From assembly GCA_028023455.1 (NCBI GenBank), contig JAQFVV010012575.1, positions 926,517 to 990,516 on the forward strand: a stretch of 64,000 nucleotides of DNA, read 5' to 3'. Numbering within the stretch: the first letter of the stretch is position 1; each line of letters begins with the position of its first letter. Below, piece by piece: positions 11,444 through 23,572 of the stretch. A program made the translations under genes and the position numbers. Source of the stretch: Epiperipatus broadwayi (taxonomy: Eukaryota; Onychophora; Udeonychophora; Euonychophora; Peripatidae). Under the pieces are notes generated by a model. The model ran no database searches, was not told where the DNA came from, and saw nothing but the letters and a program-made list of their open reading frames with translations.

Positions 11444-14009
11444 TGTAATCTTATACTTTGGTATAAAACATAAATAGCTTGGTAGAACTAATAAAAATTT
11501 TTTTATCTTCTTCCAGATATCTTGATTATTGTGGCTGACATTTAGTATGCTTGTCCCTTGTGTTCAAATTTATTCAACAGTGAGATTATATAATTCTATT
11601 TTTCTTTTTTATTATTGTATAATTTTGTTAAAATTTTATTTCTCTTCTCTTTCTTCCATATATTAGTTTTGCCCTATTTCCAAACACTAAGTCAAATAAA
11701 CTATGCTTAACCTAAAGGTGAAAACCAACATCACATTACATCAAGTATAGTGAGATAAATAAAAAAAGTAATAAGTATTCTTTGTTTTTCTCTTTAAATA
11801 ATCCTAAAGATTATTTTAGTTTAATTGAGGGATTTATTTAATTTCTTTTAAATTAATTCATAGGATACATAAGATGAACATGTTTTTCTTTCATTTCATT
11901 GTCATTTTTTAAAACAGGTATGCAAATGAGAAGAAATTTAATTGGCAAAGAAAAAATAGAACTGACAGAAATATTTTTTTTGAAAGGACTGCTATAATGA
12001 CAGCAAGTGTATAATAAAAATTGAATTTTTTTTTTTTTTTGCTTTCAACTATTAGACATATAATGAAAATGAAAACTTCTCTTTAAAAAAAAAATTGTAA
12101 AGATAAAGAAGGAAGTTAAATTAAAACTTCTCTTAAATAATTTAAGTTGCCATATTATTAAGTATGAATAGCAAAATGCATAGCTAAATCATAATAAATC
12201 TGTTTGGATCCACCAGATGTAGAGGTAGTTTCTGATAATCTCCCACAAAGTCTATAACTGAAATACCCAGGAATTGTTGTTAACCATGACAACAGGAATC
12301 ACAGCTTTAAAAGGTCACTCTATTTGAAATGTCTTATTGTTTACAAATTATGATTTAGCTTTGGATAAAGTTTTATCTTCATAACTTTAACACCATAGTA
12401 GTATTGTGAAAGTGCAAAATGAAGTACTATATTTAACTTTAGATAGATTTTGCTTTCATGAACTTTAACACATATGGGAGTGTTTTATATGAGCAGAATG
12501 AAGTGCTCTATTTAATTTGGGATATGTTTATTTTCATGACTTTGACACTTTTAGTGTTATATATGTGCAGAATGCAATGCTGATTTGACCCTTTACGTGC
12601 TGTTGAATGGACAATGAAAAATTAATTATGGTTTCTCTCTGAACTTATATTACAAATGATAGTGATATTTATTTTCTTGAAATTATAATAGTATTCAAAG
12701 TAATAACAGCTGATCAGGAAACTATTTCACCTGTTATAGCACTCGTGAGATCATTATTTGTTTTAACAATTATTATTGTCTTCGACATTCATAAATTAAA
12801 AGCAGTAAAGTATTTCAATTCCAGAAAAACTCCCAAAACAAAGTCATGCAATTTCATTAATTTTCGAGGCAAATTTGATTAAAATACCTATTGTCACTCT
12901 CAAATATCACAGATTCTCGGAGAACCTACTTGTAGAACAACTTATTTATAAATATTTCTTATAAAGGGAGATGAAGAAGCATATAATCAACTTTCAAGTT
13001 TCTCTATTATTTTTTAAAAAAAAGAGAAATATTTATTTGAATCATATTTGTCTTAAGTTTAAGAAGTGTGCTATTAATTAATTGGATGATGGTTAATGGA
13101 TTTAAATAACATATATTTGAACCAAGTGTAATAATTTAATGAATATGCATTTTATGTTTTATTGCATTTTATATTATGTTATAGATATGTAGAGTTCTTG
13201 GTATATATGATTTATTGTGTGAAATAAATAATTACTTGTTACCTCAGATGTAGGGATCATCAAGAGTCAATTTAGGGAACAGCACTTGCAGAAGGGTTTT
13301 ATGATTAGTTCAATAAATCTATAATGTATCATTACACATGGCTTAATCCAATACATCTTTCTAAAGTTCTGTGCTCATACTCATGTTATAATATTAGGTA
13401 ATATTTTTTTATACTATCTGTTCTATGGTTGGTTTTTATCTCAGTGTTTCTGTAATAGAGTTTTTATTACATCTTTTGATATTGGATCATGCCTGTAAAA
13501 CAGTTTGTGCCTTCCAATTTGGTAGATTAGGAGAGTGATTTATTTATTTTTATCTGGAGGTAAATAAGTGTTCATATTATATGAAGTATATGCAATTTTG
13601 TTATATTGTTTTTATTATTCTATATAAGTGGTCCACTCTGCAAAATAGTTGTTTGCCATTTGATCTTATTCTTCATGTTGTTCTGTGTTGGTGGTTGGTT
13701 AATCTGCAGAACAATGATTACCATTATTTTTGTATATTCTCTAAGTTTGTTTCAGTGCTGGTGGTTAATCTGGAGAACATTCTGCAATTATGTTAGTTGC
13801 TCTGATGATGGTTTAAAGAAGTCACAATTACTTACTGCTCATTATTCCTTGGGCAGATTGATATACCCACAGGTATATTACTGATCCTCATTATACAAAT
13901 GTATGTTTGTGTGGAGTCTCCATACATTATAATACATACATTGTTTCACTCCTCTTAATATTTATTGTATGTGTTCTGTTATCAGCCACAAAAGGGTTTT
14001 TTGGTCATA
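11444..14009 (+). repeat. Right (3') giant LTR
   Basis: About 2566 bases, aligned with 6528-9041. It starts TGTAATC. Its end is decayed (GTCATA against GTTACA in the left copy) and runs straight into (TA)n at 14008-14030. It differs from the left copy by many substitutions and small indels. Confidence 0.75.
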
Positions 14010-14030
14010 TATATATATATATATATATAT

Positions 14031-17000
14031 TGTGCCCTTTTGTATGGGTCACCATCTAATTTTTGTGCTAATCTATTAAAAATTTTAAATTTAAGATATA
14101 TTTGAATATGTGATGTTAATTCTGCTTATGGTAATATTTCAAAAAGTTTAATTAAAGCAATCTATGAGTATTTGATATGTGAAATTGTGCTGATATTGAG
14201 AGAGACATTTTAAATGATGATGATTATAATATATGGTTGGGAAAAATGGCCATAGTCAATACTGCATTAATATATTTAATAAATAAATATTTAAAGTTAA
14301 AGTATTTAAAAAAAGACAAGTTAAATTAAATGCATATGTTTATTATTGATAAAATAATATTATAAAAGAATATAAATATTTTAATTATTTAAGTACTTAA
14401 ATAGAAGACTAATATTTATTTTAATAATATTGGATAATTATTTTAAAATCTATTATAATATCTTATTTATTTAAAAAATATTTATTTTAAAAATGCAATT
14501 GTTAGTTTATTTTAGACGATGAGAAGTTTTTGTGTATAAAAAAACAGATGTTAGTTAAATTTACACACACATCATGGAAGTTATTTAGTGAAGTTCAAAA
14601 CTTTTTAAAAATTATTGTAAAATTTATAAATAATACTGAGTATCACGAGATAAAATAAAGATAAATTAATGTAGAATATTAAATCTATTTTAAAAGTATT
14701 CTTTTAAAAATATACGATAAAAAATACTTAGTTTATTTTAAATAATTTGATAAAAGTAAAAATTAAAAAAGTAAGTAAGAATATTTTAAAAATGTTTAAT
14801 AGATTTAAATAAACGATAAAGATTATTTAGAAATTTGATAATGTAATAAATATTAAATATTAAATAAGCATTATTTATTTTTAATTTTGAAATAGAAATA
14901 AGCACAAAGTTGATTTTAATTACCAATCAAATGGGAAGTTTCTCCTATAAAAGCTCAGTTCAATTGTTAGGAGAGGACTTGTGATTGATTTTTCAAGTTA
15001 ATTGTGTTATTAAAAATAGCAAAGTAAATTTGATAGACGCCTTAAATCAATTTTAAAATTACAAGAGGTCATTATAAATAATTTATAAAAGTTTTAAATG
15101 ATAGACAGAGTGTTGATTTAATTTTTCCTATCAATTGTCTCTATTGAAGCTCATTTGCAAGCAAATGTCATGGGAACATCATATATATGAAAATATATCG
15201 GAACTTTACCCTAGAATATGACAACCTGGATTAGTTCGAAAATTACAAGATGGAGAAAGTAGTATTTGGAAGTATATAATTTTAAAAGCTAATTATAGAT
15301 ATTAGAAAATAGATATTTTAGAGAATAAATACTTTTTATGAAGAAAGTATTTTGAAGCTATAAATTTAAAGTATATCTTAAGTAAAGATATTAAAAATGA
15401 AAGTATTTTATAAACTGCTTGTTAGCCTTTTTTAAAGACGAAGTTGATAATTTTAAAGAAGTCAATGAAATATAATTAGCTAAAACTTATATAATAAATT
15501 ATTTATGAAATTTTAACGTTTATAGATAAAGAAGATTATTCTTACGTTTTTTGTTAAGAGAGAAGGAGCAGCAATTTAAAATATTAGATAATTTTATAAA
15601 TTAGACTTTAAAATAATAACTTTAAATATATCTTTAAACACCGGACAGATAAACATTTAATTTTATTACTTTTTTTTAAAAGAAGTTTTTCATTTTTCAT
15701 AAACTTTTAAAAGGGACAAACAAAAGGGTAGGAAAGACGATAAAGAATTGGGAAAAGGAAACACGGGAAAGAATAAATTTTATTTACTAATATAAATAAA
15801 TAGTATAATCTATAAAAAGAAGGACAACTAAATAATAACTAAAAATAAAAGATAATAGGTTTTTAATTTATCACGAATATTTAAAGACGATAGGAATTAT
15901 TTTAGAGCTTCAGATGGAGGGGATATACTGGTAAATATTTATATTGGTATTTATTTTTTTTGATCACCTTTTGAATGAAGTATGATATTTTAAAAACTTT
16001 ATGGATTTATTATGCATAATTTAATTTTAAATGCAACATACAAGAGCTGAAATTATAGCCTTTGTGTTGTGATTTTTTTTTGTTTTTTTTGAGTTAGGAA
16101 GATTTAAAGCTATTTTTTGATAATTGTGGAGAGTTTATATTTAGGGAGCGTATAGATAGAAGTATGTTTGGAATTGTTTTTTTTGGTTGAAGTTCCAAAT
16201 TTTAAATGTTTAGAGGATTTTATAGATAGAAATTTATTAGAAGGAGAGTATAACACATAAAAGAAGTAATAATTTTACATAGAAAGAACATAAAATTTAC
16301 TAGTATATACTTTATTAATTTGAAATTGAAGATTTGAAATATTTTTTTCAACACCATATGTAATGCATATTTGATAAACTGTCAGATGCATAAGGAAATA
16401 TATATAACAATTTTGTTATTACATTACACGTAATAATTCTTATTATAAAGAGATAATAATAAAGAAACCTTTAATTTGGAATGAATAAAGTAACACTTTA
16501 TTTGTACTTTTAATCATGAAGGTTATTTTTGATAGCTACATAATTTCATAATATGAATATAGCCTGATAGTATTTAAAGCTAGTTTTAAAACATACTTCA
16601 TATTATGTATGCATTTTAAAGAGTATAGATATTAATAGGAGAGAGCTATAAGGTAAATGTATTATTATTTTCTATTTATTTTTTTTTCTTTTGAACTGTA
16701 ATATTGTAAATAATTCTTAGTGAAGTTAAGTAAATAATTTGTTTAATTTTTTAAAAGGGCGAGTCATTTTTTGCACCCTTTGACAGATATTTGAAGAAAC
16801 ATATTTGCACGGATTTATTTATTATTTTAATAAACATTTCGATTATCATTTGGAAGATTGATTATTACACTTATGGCTGGTAATTATCTATAGGTACAAT
16901 ATTTATGCCACGATTAATTATAAGTTTTGATCTATTCTAAAATTGAACTATAGAAATAAAGCATATTTATTTATTTAATATTAATATATACAGAATAGAA

Positions 17001-17418
17001 AGATTAAGTTATACCCTAGATTGTATTCATATTATTATTAAAATGTTAGGTGTATTTAGGTTTGATGTAAAATCCCATATCATACTTATTTACTGGTATC
17101 ATTACTTTAAGATAATTGAAGAACCTGGATATTTAATTATTTTTAAAAATAAAGTTAAGATTTATTTATTTATTATATTAAAGATATTTATTTTATTTAA
17201 AGCCAAGAAGCTGTAGAGGTAGTAGTAAGTTAATGGGAGGTAAGATCTTTGCCATGAGACAATGTCTTGGAGATATTGACCAAGTAAACTCTTATACTTG
17301 CTTTCCCGCCATGATTTAATAAATACTTATTTAATTAGTACATACTATGAAATATGTTTGTATATTTTGATGATAATATAAGTAAGAGGCTTTCCTCTGC
17401 GCGTTTCAATTCACGAGG

Positions 17419-17423
<5 letters not shown>
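14031..17423 (+). repeat. (TA)n-bounded long repeat unit, copy 3 (shorter)
   Basis: A 3.4 kb unit starting TGTGCCCTTTTGTATGGG directly after (TA)n and ending GAGGGTACA directly before (TA)n. The ends are near-perfect inverted complements (TGTGCCC and GGGTACA). Shared landmarks with copies 1 and 2 include a TGGCCATA block near 14250, ACACACACA near 14563, CCAAT at 14923, TATAAA at 14946, AATAAAC at 16829 and a CCATGAGACAATGTC block near 17253. It is more diverged than copies 1 and 2 are from each other, and its small ORF is truncated. Confidence 0.6.
14923..14951 (+). promoter_or_regulatory. CCAAT plus TATA promoter of repeat copy 3
   Basis: ACCAATCAAAT with CCAAT at 14923-14927, then CCTATAAAAG with TATAAA at 14946-14951, 23 bases apart, followed by a CAGTTCAATTG stretch resembling an initiator region in copy 2. 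This is the clearest core promoter of the three copies. Confidence 0.5.

Positions 17424-17484
<61 letters not shown>
17424..17484. repeat. (TA)n microsatellite joining repeat copies 3 and 2
   Basis: About 30 uninterrupted TA units between GGGTACA, the end of copy 3, and TGTGCCC, the start of copy 2. It is the longest pure TA tract of the window and marks the joint of two tandem units. Confidence 0.95.
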
Positions 17485-17487
<3 letters not shown>

Positions 17488-18455
17488 GCCCTTTTCTATA
17501 GGTCAGAAATAGCTTATCACAGTAAATTACTAAAAATTTTAAATTTTAGAATATGTTCTTTTGATGTATTAATTATATTGTGTTAATAATATCTTAAAGT
17601 ACAATTTAAAGTTAAATGAAAATACTTAACACATAAAATTATAATGAATAACTTAAGAACAGTTAAATAAAGCTAAAAATATTATTTCATATGGTTGTTA
17701 AAGCTGGCCATAATAAATAACTCAGCTATAAATATTTAAAAGAATGTTTAAAAGGTTCAATTTTAATAGTTTAAAACTTATAGTTAAGTAAAAGTTATAT
17801 TTAAATTTATAAATTATATTTAATAATCATAATTAATATAGTATATTTTAAAAGTAGGTTTTATGGTAGTGAAAGTTGTATTTAATTCTATATTTCCAAA
17901 TTGTTCTTCCAAATTTTATATGATTGTATTATTTTATCTAATACAATAAGTGTAGCAATTTATTTATTCACAGACAGAGAAAAAATTGGATAGTCTGTCT
18001 TAAGTTATATTAATCATGTGACTTATGTAATATAGAGCTACACACACTTGCTTGCTAGAATTTATTAGTAAAGTTTAAAATATTGTAGAATTGCATTATA
18101 AAGTTGAATGTAATTATTACCTATCATAAAGCAAATAATAAATATTAAGTTAACTATTGTTATAAATGTTTAAATAGTGTAATAAAGATGAATATAGTTA
18201 ATAAAAAAGTTAAATATTTTGTTAAAATAAAAAATAGATAAATTAAATATTAAAAGTGGGGTAATTCATTAAATATTGTTTTAAAAGTTATTTTAAAAGT
18301 ATTTAATCAATTTATTAAAGTAATAATTGATTTAAGATTAATATTTTTAAATAATATTTTTTAAGTTTTAATACGTCATAATTTTTATTTTGAAATTTAA
18401 TTCTGTAAAACTGAAACATATGCAAATTTGGTATCGAACCAAAAGTAAGAATCAA

Positions 18456-18488
18456 CCAATAGAATAAGGTATTCTTACAGGGTATAAA
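18456..18488 (+). promoter_or_regulatory. CCAAT plus TATA promoter of repeat copy 2
   Basis: CCAAT at 18456-18460 and GGGTATAAATACC with TATAAA at 18483-18488, 27 bases apart, followed by CATTGCAGTTGATT as a possible start region. It matches the spacing and place of the pairs in copies 1 and 3. Confidence 0.5.
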
Positions 18489-18784
18489 TACCATTGCAGT
18501 TGATTTATCAGTGGGTGATTAATAATGTTTTAACGGTAGCTGAATCATATCAGAATCTATCAAGGTGATTGTAATTTTAATTTTATTACTTTAGTCAATT
18601 TTAGTGCTCTTTTATAATTTTTTACTTGCAAAACTAATAAGTATTATTTTAAAAGTATTTTGCAAAAAGAGAGTGTAAACTAAAATATTTTAATAACTTC
18701 ATTTAATATGTTTTACTAGTTTTTAAAAGTTTTTTTACCAGAAGTATTTTATCAAAATCTAATTTAGAACTTCGCGATAATAAA

Positions 18785-18988
18785 ATGGATATACCAAGAA
18801 GTAAAATATATTCAATTTATAATATTTTAAAAATGTATATAATATTTGTTGATACAGTTTCATTAGTGCTGAACAAGAGGACTGTTCTAATGAATGAATT
18901 AATTCTATGGACATTGTACAAGAAACTTAAATGGAAAAACTGTTTGCAGTCTAAAAGTAAAGACGCATTATTTTATATAGTAAGATAA
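18785..18988 (+). CDS. Small hypothetical ORF in repeat copy 2 (67 codons)
   Basis: ATG-initiated ORF about 300 bases downstream of the TATA box. It encodes a peptide with a hydrophobic middle and a basic, lysine-rich end. The central and C-terminal parts align with the ORF at 1378-1557 in copy 1 (shared LN-K/Q, W-x-LY and K-rich segments). No known domain, signal peptide or catalytic motif is recognised. The upstream promoter pair and a downstream splice-acceptor-like site fit a transcribed unit. Expression is unproven. Confidence 0.3.
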   Translation: MDIPRSKIYSIYNILKMYIIFVDTVSLVLNKRTVLMNELILWTLYKKLKWKNCLQSKSKDALFYIVR

Positions 18989-19044
18989 GCTTGTCCAAAA
19001 TTAAGAAAATAATATGACAAGTATACTTTATGATAATTTCATAG

Positions 19045-19120
19045 AAATATCAAATTCTACAAGAAATTATTTTAAGAAAAAAAAACATCAAATTCTACAA
19101 GAAATTATTTTAAGAAAAAA
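19045..19120 (+). repeat. Short tandem duplication, 38-39 bases, twice
   Basis: A block starting ATCAAATTCTACAAG and ending in an A-run is present twice in direct succession at about 19048 and 19087. Copy 1 has no equivalent, so it arose after the copies separated. Confidence 0.8.
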
Positions 19121-19559
19121 AAAACTCATGGAGAATATATACATTATAAAAAAACCTAAAGTCTAAAAGGATTAATACACACTTATAAAAGTATGTTTGG
19201 AAAACCTGAAAATTAAGATAATAATGAAACGCTGAAAATAAGTACTAAATGGAAATAAATGTACTAAGGAAGAAACCTATAAAGAAAGTAAATATATGAT
19301 TAAATAAAAAGGATAAAGTTATGGAAATAAATATTGCGCAAATAATTTATCTGGATAGATCAAGCTAAGCCAAATGGAACATAATGCATTACTACACCAA
19401 TATGGAATATTCTACGAAGCTTCACGGGATTATTTTTAGTATTATGATTTCAATAATCATCATTCTGGACTATAGAAGTTATAAACTATTATTGTATTAA
19501 CTATTCCAGAATAGATTGATGATTATTTTATTTTATTTTTTAGATTTCAAGATGTGTAA

Positions 19560-19752
19560 TATTTTTTATTTTTCATTTTTTTTGAACCTGCTATTGTGTA
19601 TACCGGAAATTTGGACGGCTCCTAATGCTGGAAATATTGTCTTATTCATCGTTATAGCAACGGAGGAGGTGTAGCAAAGCGGTTTTGAGGAGAATATTTT
19701 TTTAAAAAAAAAAACTCTCAAAAAAAATAATAAACATTTTTTTTTAAACTTT
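19560..19752. other. GC-richer insertion inside repeat copy 2
   Basis: About 190 bases, flanked by T- and A-runs, that interrupt the alignment between copies 1 and 2. The core is distinctly richer in G and C than its surroundings. It resembles a short inserted fragment, but I see no terminal repeats or known element. Confidence 0.35.
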
Positions 19753-21715
19753 ATCAAGAACCTTCATCAATTGAAGAGTTAATTGAAGATATACGTAATT
19801 ATAGTCTTGATTTTTTTTATTTATTAACTTAGTTAAAGTGTAAATTTTTGATTAATAAGGATAGGAACATGAATATTAATTATTTATGGTATTAGAATCC
19901 TATAGTATAATATTTAATAGTTTAAATTAGAACATTTAAATAGAAGCATGGATGTGTATTTTTATGTATGCAATGTTATATCTAGTTGGAGAAAAGAAGA
20001 CTGCAAAAAGTGATAATGATGAGCTAATGTCACTTGGTAACAACTAATGAATATTGATAATTTTATAATGTATATTTTGTTTCTTTTTTTAGATTGCCTA
20101 TGAATAATAATGAATGAAGTATAAATGTTTTAATTATATGTAAACACATTTTATACAACATTTTAAAACATTGTGAGATCAGGATTTATTTGGAATATGC
20201 ATACTATGATTTTATAATAGTAATATAACCCAACATGATAATAAATATTTGTGTGATTCTTTGTAAAAAACTTTCATATTATTGGATGTTCAAGTATTAT
20301 CTGATTAGTTTGTATGTGGTTAAGAATATAGAATAATGAAGTAAGCAAACTTTTCTTATGGATTAGTAAGATTGCTCTAATTATAGTTGAATTTTATTTA
20401 TTATTTGAATATGCAAGCTAGTAATTTGTCGATGTAAGACCTGATAAATCTTTAGGAAATAAGAATAGGATAGTGACCTGGTATTAGTAATATGGTGAGC
20501 ATAAATCCAGGAGATTATTAAGTTAGGATATTTAGGGAATATGAATAGTATTTTATAATATTTGTAGATGTGCAATGCAGTTAACAAAGCCCTGCAATTG
20601 TATATTTATTTTGGACAGTGTTTATTTTCTTGGAGTATTGATGTTCAATAAAGCTGAAGGAATAGCTTGACATCATTTATAGTATTTGAGGACATTAGAC
20701 AGAATAGGTCTTGCCTCTAGTTTTATAAATACACTGTGCCATGGTATATGTTTATTCGATATGAGTTATGAGTTATACTCTAGTTTTTCTTCCCATCCTA
20801 CAAATCTATTCGCTATCTAGATTTCCAAAAAGTAGCTACATCGTACAGTATGGTATATTTAAAAGAAAATAATAGATGATTTAGAGTTAAAGATATGCAA
20901 TTGTTTGGAATGAGATGAGTTCATTTACTTGTATGAAGAAATAGAATTTGTATGAATTGGAATTGAAAATCCAATGGACTTCAAATGAAAGAATCATAAA
21001 ATATGTTATAGATTTATTTTATTTTGGAAATAAATATAAGATCTTAAGAATAAAATATGTAAAGCAAAGTTGCTTTTGAAATATTAAATAATATTAAAAT
21101 ATTTATTTCAATTTTTTAAAAATGAGTACTGCATATTTTTAATATAATGCTATAAAGTAAAAACGATCTACACAATAAGTTTAGGTACAATTTATATTTA
21201 TTCAATAATAGAGAATGTATCAGTAGTTATAATTATATAGTATTATAATATTGTTATAATGGAATGTATTATACTTAATAAATACAGTGTTGTGAACAAT
21301 AGTATCCATGATTTAGAAATAAATTATCAATAGATATTTTACATGATATCGTTAATATTGCTAAAGTGAAATTGTCTAGTAAAAAAAAGATATCCATGTT
21401 CTCGATTAGTATTATTTTATGTTTATCCATACTATGTTTCTATGGATGTTTAATAATAAAAAAAAGAAGCATACTTGAATAATAGCTAAAGGATGTAAAA
21501 TATATTTTGAGTAAGCATTAAATAAATGTAATTTTTTTTATATAAGATTGATCAAACAGGGATTAATAATATTGTATTATTTTATCTTTTTTTTTTGATT
21601 TAAGTCAGAGTAAAGACTTAACGAGGTTCGAATATAAAGAATGTATAATGGCGCAAATCTTTAAGATATTTTAAATGTACATATTGTAAATAAATTGTTA
21701 TGTTGTTAATGTTAT

Positions 21716-21721
21716 AATAAA
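21716..21721 (+). terminator. Conserved polyadenylation signal of repeat copy 2
   Basis: AATAAACTTTGTT followed by a T/TG-rich stretch (TTGTGTGTTTGG), identical in its core to copy 1 at 3989. Confidence 0.45.
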
Positions 21722-22632
21722 CTTTGTTAAAATTTGTTTTTTCAAAATTTGTGTGTTTGGTTTATTATTTTTTCCCATCTTCATGAATTTGAACACATAG
21801 TCAATAAAATTAAACACAATATTTTTGCACAGAAATACATAACGAATTATTTTAAGAATTGGAATATTTAATTAAGTAATCATAATTTTACATTATCTTA
21901 TGGTCATAAATTAGTTATCATAATAGTATATCGAATTATATGCTATCCATTGCCACACACTTTTGTTTGTCAGATTATCAAATGCTACCACATATTTATT
22001 ATATTATTACATGAAGATAAAAGTTTATATTATATTTATTTATTATTTTATTATGGTAATAAAAATATAGTGAAAAGAAAAGATATACAGAATTACTTCA
22101 TGCAATGAAGAATATTATTATTATTTATTATTATTAGTTTAAGTGTAGTAGATTATGACATAAAATCCCTTCTCATATTTTACTACCGTAAATTTTATTA
22201 ACTTAGAATACATTTATGAACGTGAGATTTTATAGAGCTAAATTATTATGAATAGAAGATTTAGATTTAATTATTAGCTTAATCATAGTGAGTAGAAGTT
22301 ATTAAAGTCGTAAGAATACTATAAGTTATTATTTGAAATAGTAATAGGGGGGATAGTGTTCTTATGCCATTGAGGTAGTATCCTGTAGGATATTGGCTCA
22401 ATGTAATCTATCTTGTCACCTGTATTTTCACTTCCAAGTCTCATGAAAATATTAAATATTTATTTAATTTATTTTTATAAACTGAACCTTATTCGTATTT
22501 TAAATTTGAGCTAGTGAAATATTTAATTTTAATGCTGAATATTTTATTTATTAGTTATTAATTGAGCTAGAATCCGTTTTATTTTATATAATATACTGCC
22601 CGGAAGTGAGGATGCAAACGGACCAGGTTAGA

Positions 22633-23310
22633 ATATATATATATATATTAAATTTATAAATAAATACTAGAAAATATAATAATGAAAATTTGTTAAAAAG
22701 AACAAAAAATATAAATGTCACTTAGGAGTGCTTTCCACTATACATGTAACAATAATAAGTCAGATTGAAATCTATTTTGTAAAAATTGCTATTATTTACA
22801 GGTGGACATTATTGCCAATTCTTAATATTGATTGACTTCTCTTTAACTTTCATCTATACAGTAAAAAATGATCTTAATCTAAAAGACAATAACACCACTG
22901 GAAACAAAATTATGAAGAAACTTAAATGTATTCCAACGTTGGATAATTTTTTTGTCTATTAATTATCTTGTTGTTTATCACATTTATCCTGTAAAATAAT
23001 AGAGTGGCAGACTGAATTGTAGCCCATCCTTATCATATATTTAATATATTCTTCAAAATAAAGTATTAATACAAAATTAACACAATAATTTATTTGCATT
23101 TGAAATGTTGTCTTCTACTAACTTACATGATGTAAAACAAAATGAAAATTTTTAGTCTGTTTTTAAAACTTTTCTAAGTTCAGTAGATCTACTGTAAATA
23201 CTGCCTGCTGTAAAACCAACCAACGTATCTCAAAACAAAGCTATCAATCTTTCTAAAATATAAACGTGTGTTGAATAGAGTTAATTTAATTGGCCTCCTT
23301 ATGAGTGTAT
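22633..23310. other. AT-rich intergenic sequence
   Basis: Begins in the (TA)n that closes repeat copy 2. No coding sequence or element is recognised. Confidence 0.5.
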
Positions 23311-23467
23311 TGTAACGAGACGTCGGTTTTCACCAGAAAGAGGGTACATCTCACTGCAATTGGACTTAGAATTTTATCGTTTTATTTCCAGCATTCTACC
23401 CAAAGACCTAAAGTCCAATTGTAGTGAGATGCACCCTCTTTCTGGTGAAAACCGACATTCTGTTACA
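23311..23467. mobile_element. 157-base hairpin MITE with GTAT target duplication
   Basis: The two ~58-base arms are nearly perfect inverted repeats, differing at a few positions. Both ends begin TGTAAC when read inward. The arms share the GTCGGTTTTCACCAGAAAGA core and a TCTCACT(G/A)CAATTGGACTT segment, with a ~35-base loop. GTAT stands immediately outside both ends (23307-23310 and 23468-23471), a plausible target-site duplication. This is a small non-autonomous fold-back DNA element. The superfamily is undetermined. Confidence 0.85.
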
Positions 23468-23572
23468 GTATATAATATTAAAACACTGCAGAGAAGAATA
23501 AAAAATTTAATCAATTACATAATTTTAATATCTTAGTGTTATAATTATGATATCAAACAAACAAAAAAAAAA

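Larger units (their letters stand above)
6528..14009 (+). mobile_element. Old LTR retroelement with giant LTRs, inserted in a (TA)n tract
   Basis: Two directly repeated ~2.5 kb segments (6528-9041 and 11444-14009) flank a 2.4 kb interior. The repeat ends are complementary: the second copy starts TGTAATC and the first ends GTTACA, the TG...CA arrangement of LTRs. A primer-binding-site-like sequence lies just inside the left LTR, and a coiled-coil Gag-like remnant lies inside. Both flanks are TATATATA, consistent with integration in a TA microsatellite, although an exact target duplication cannot be told from the microsatellite. No protease, RT or integrase is visible, so this is a non-autonomous or internally deleted element, similar in structure to LARD-type elements. 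Many differences between the LTRs indicate an old insertion. Confidence 0.75.
17485..22632 (+). repeat. (TA)n-bounded long repeat unit, copy 2
   Basis: A 5.1 kb unit, the best partner of copy 1, starting TGTGCCCTTTTCTATAGG. It carries all the family landmarks in order: AAAGCTGGCCATA near 17700, ACACACTTGCTTGC near 18042, CCAAT 18456, TATAAATA 18483, a small ORF at 18785, pyrimidine-rich AG sites near 19543 and 20092, AATAAAC 21716, a TTGCCACACAC block near 21951 and a TTCTTATGCCATTGAGGTAG block near 22352. It ends GGTTAGAA before (TA)n. It is longer than copy 1 partly because of a GC-richer insertion near 19560-19750 and a short local duplication near 19045-19120. Confidence 0.75.
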
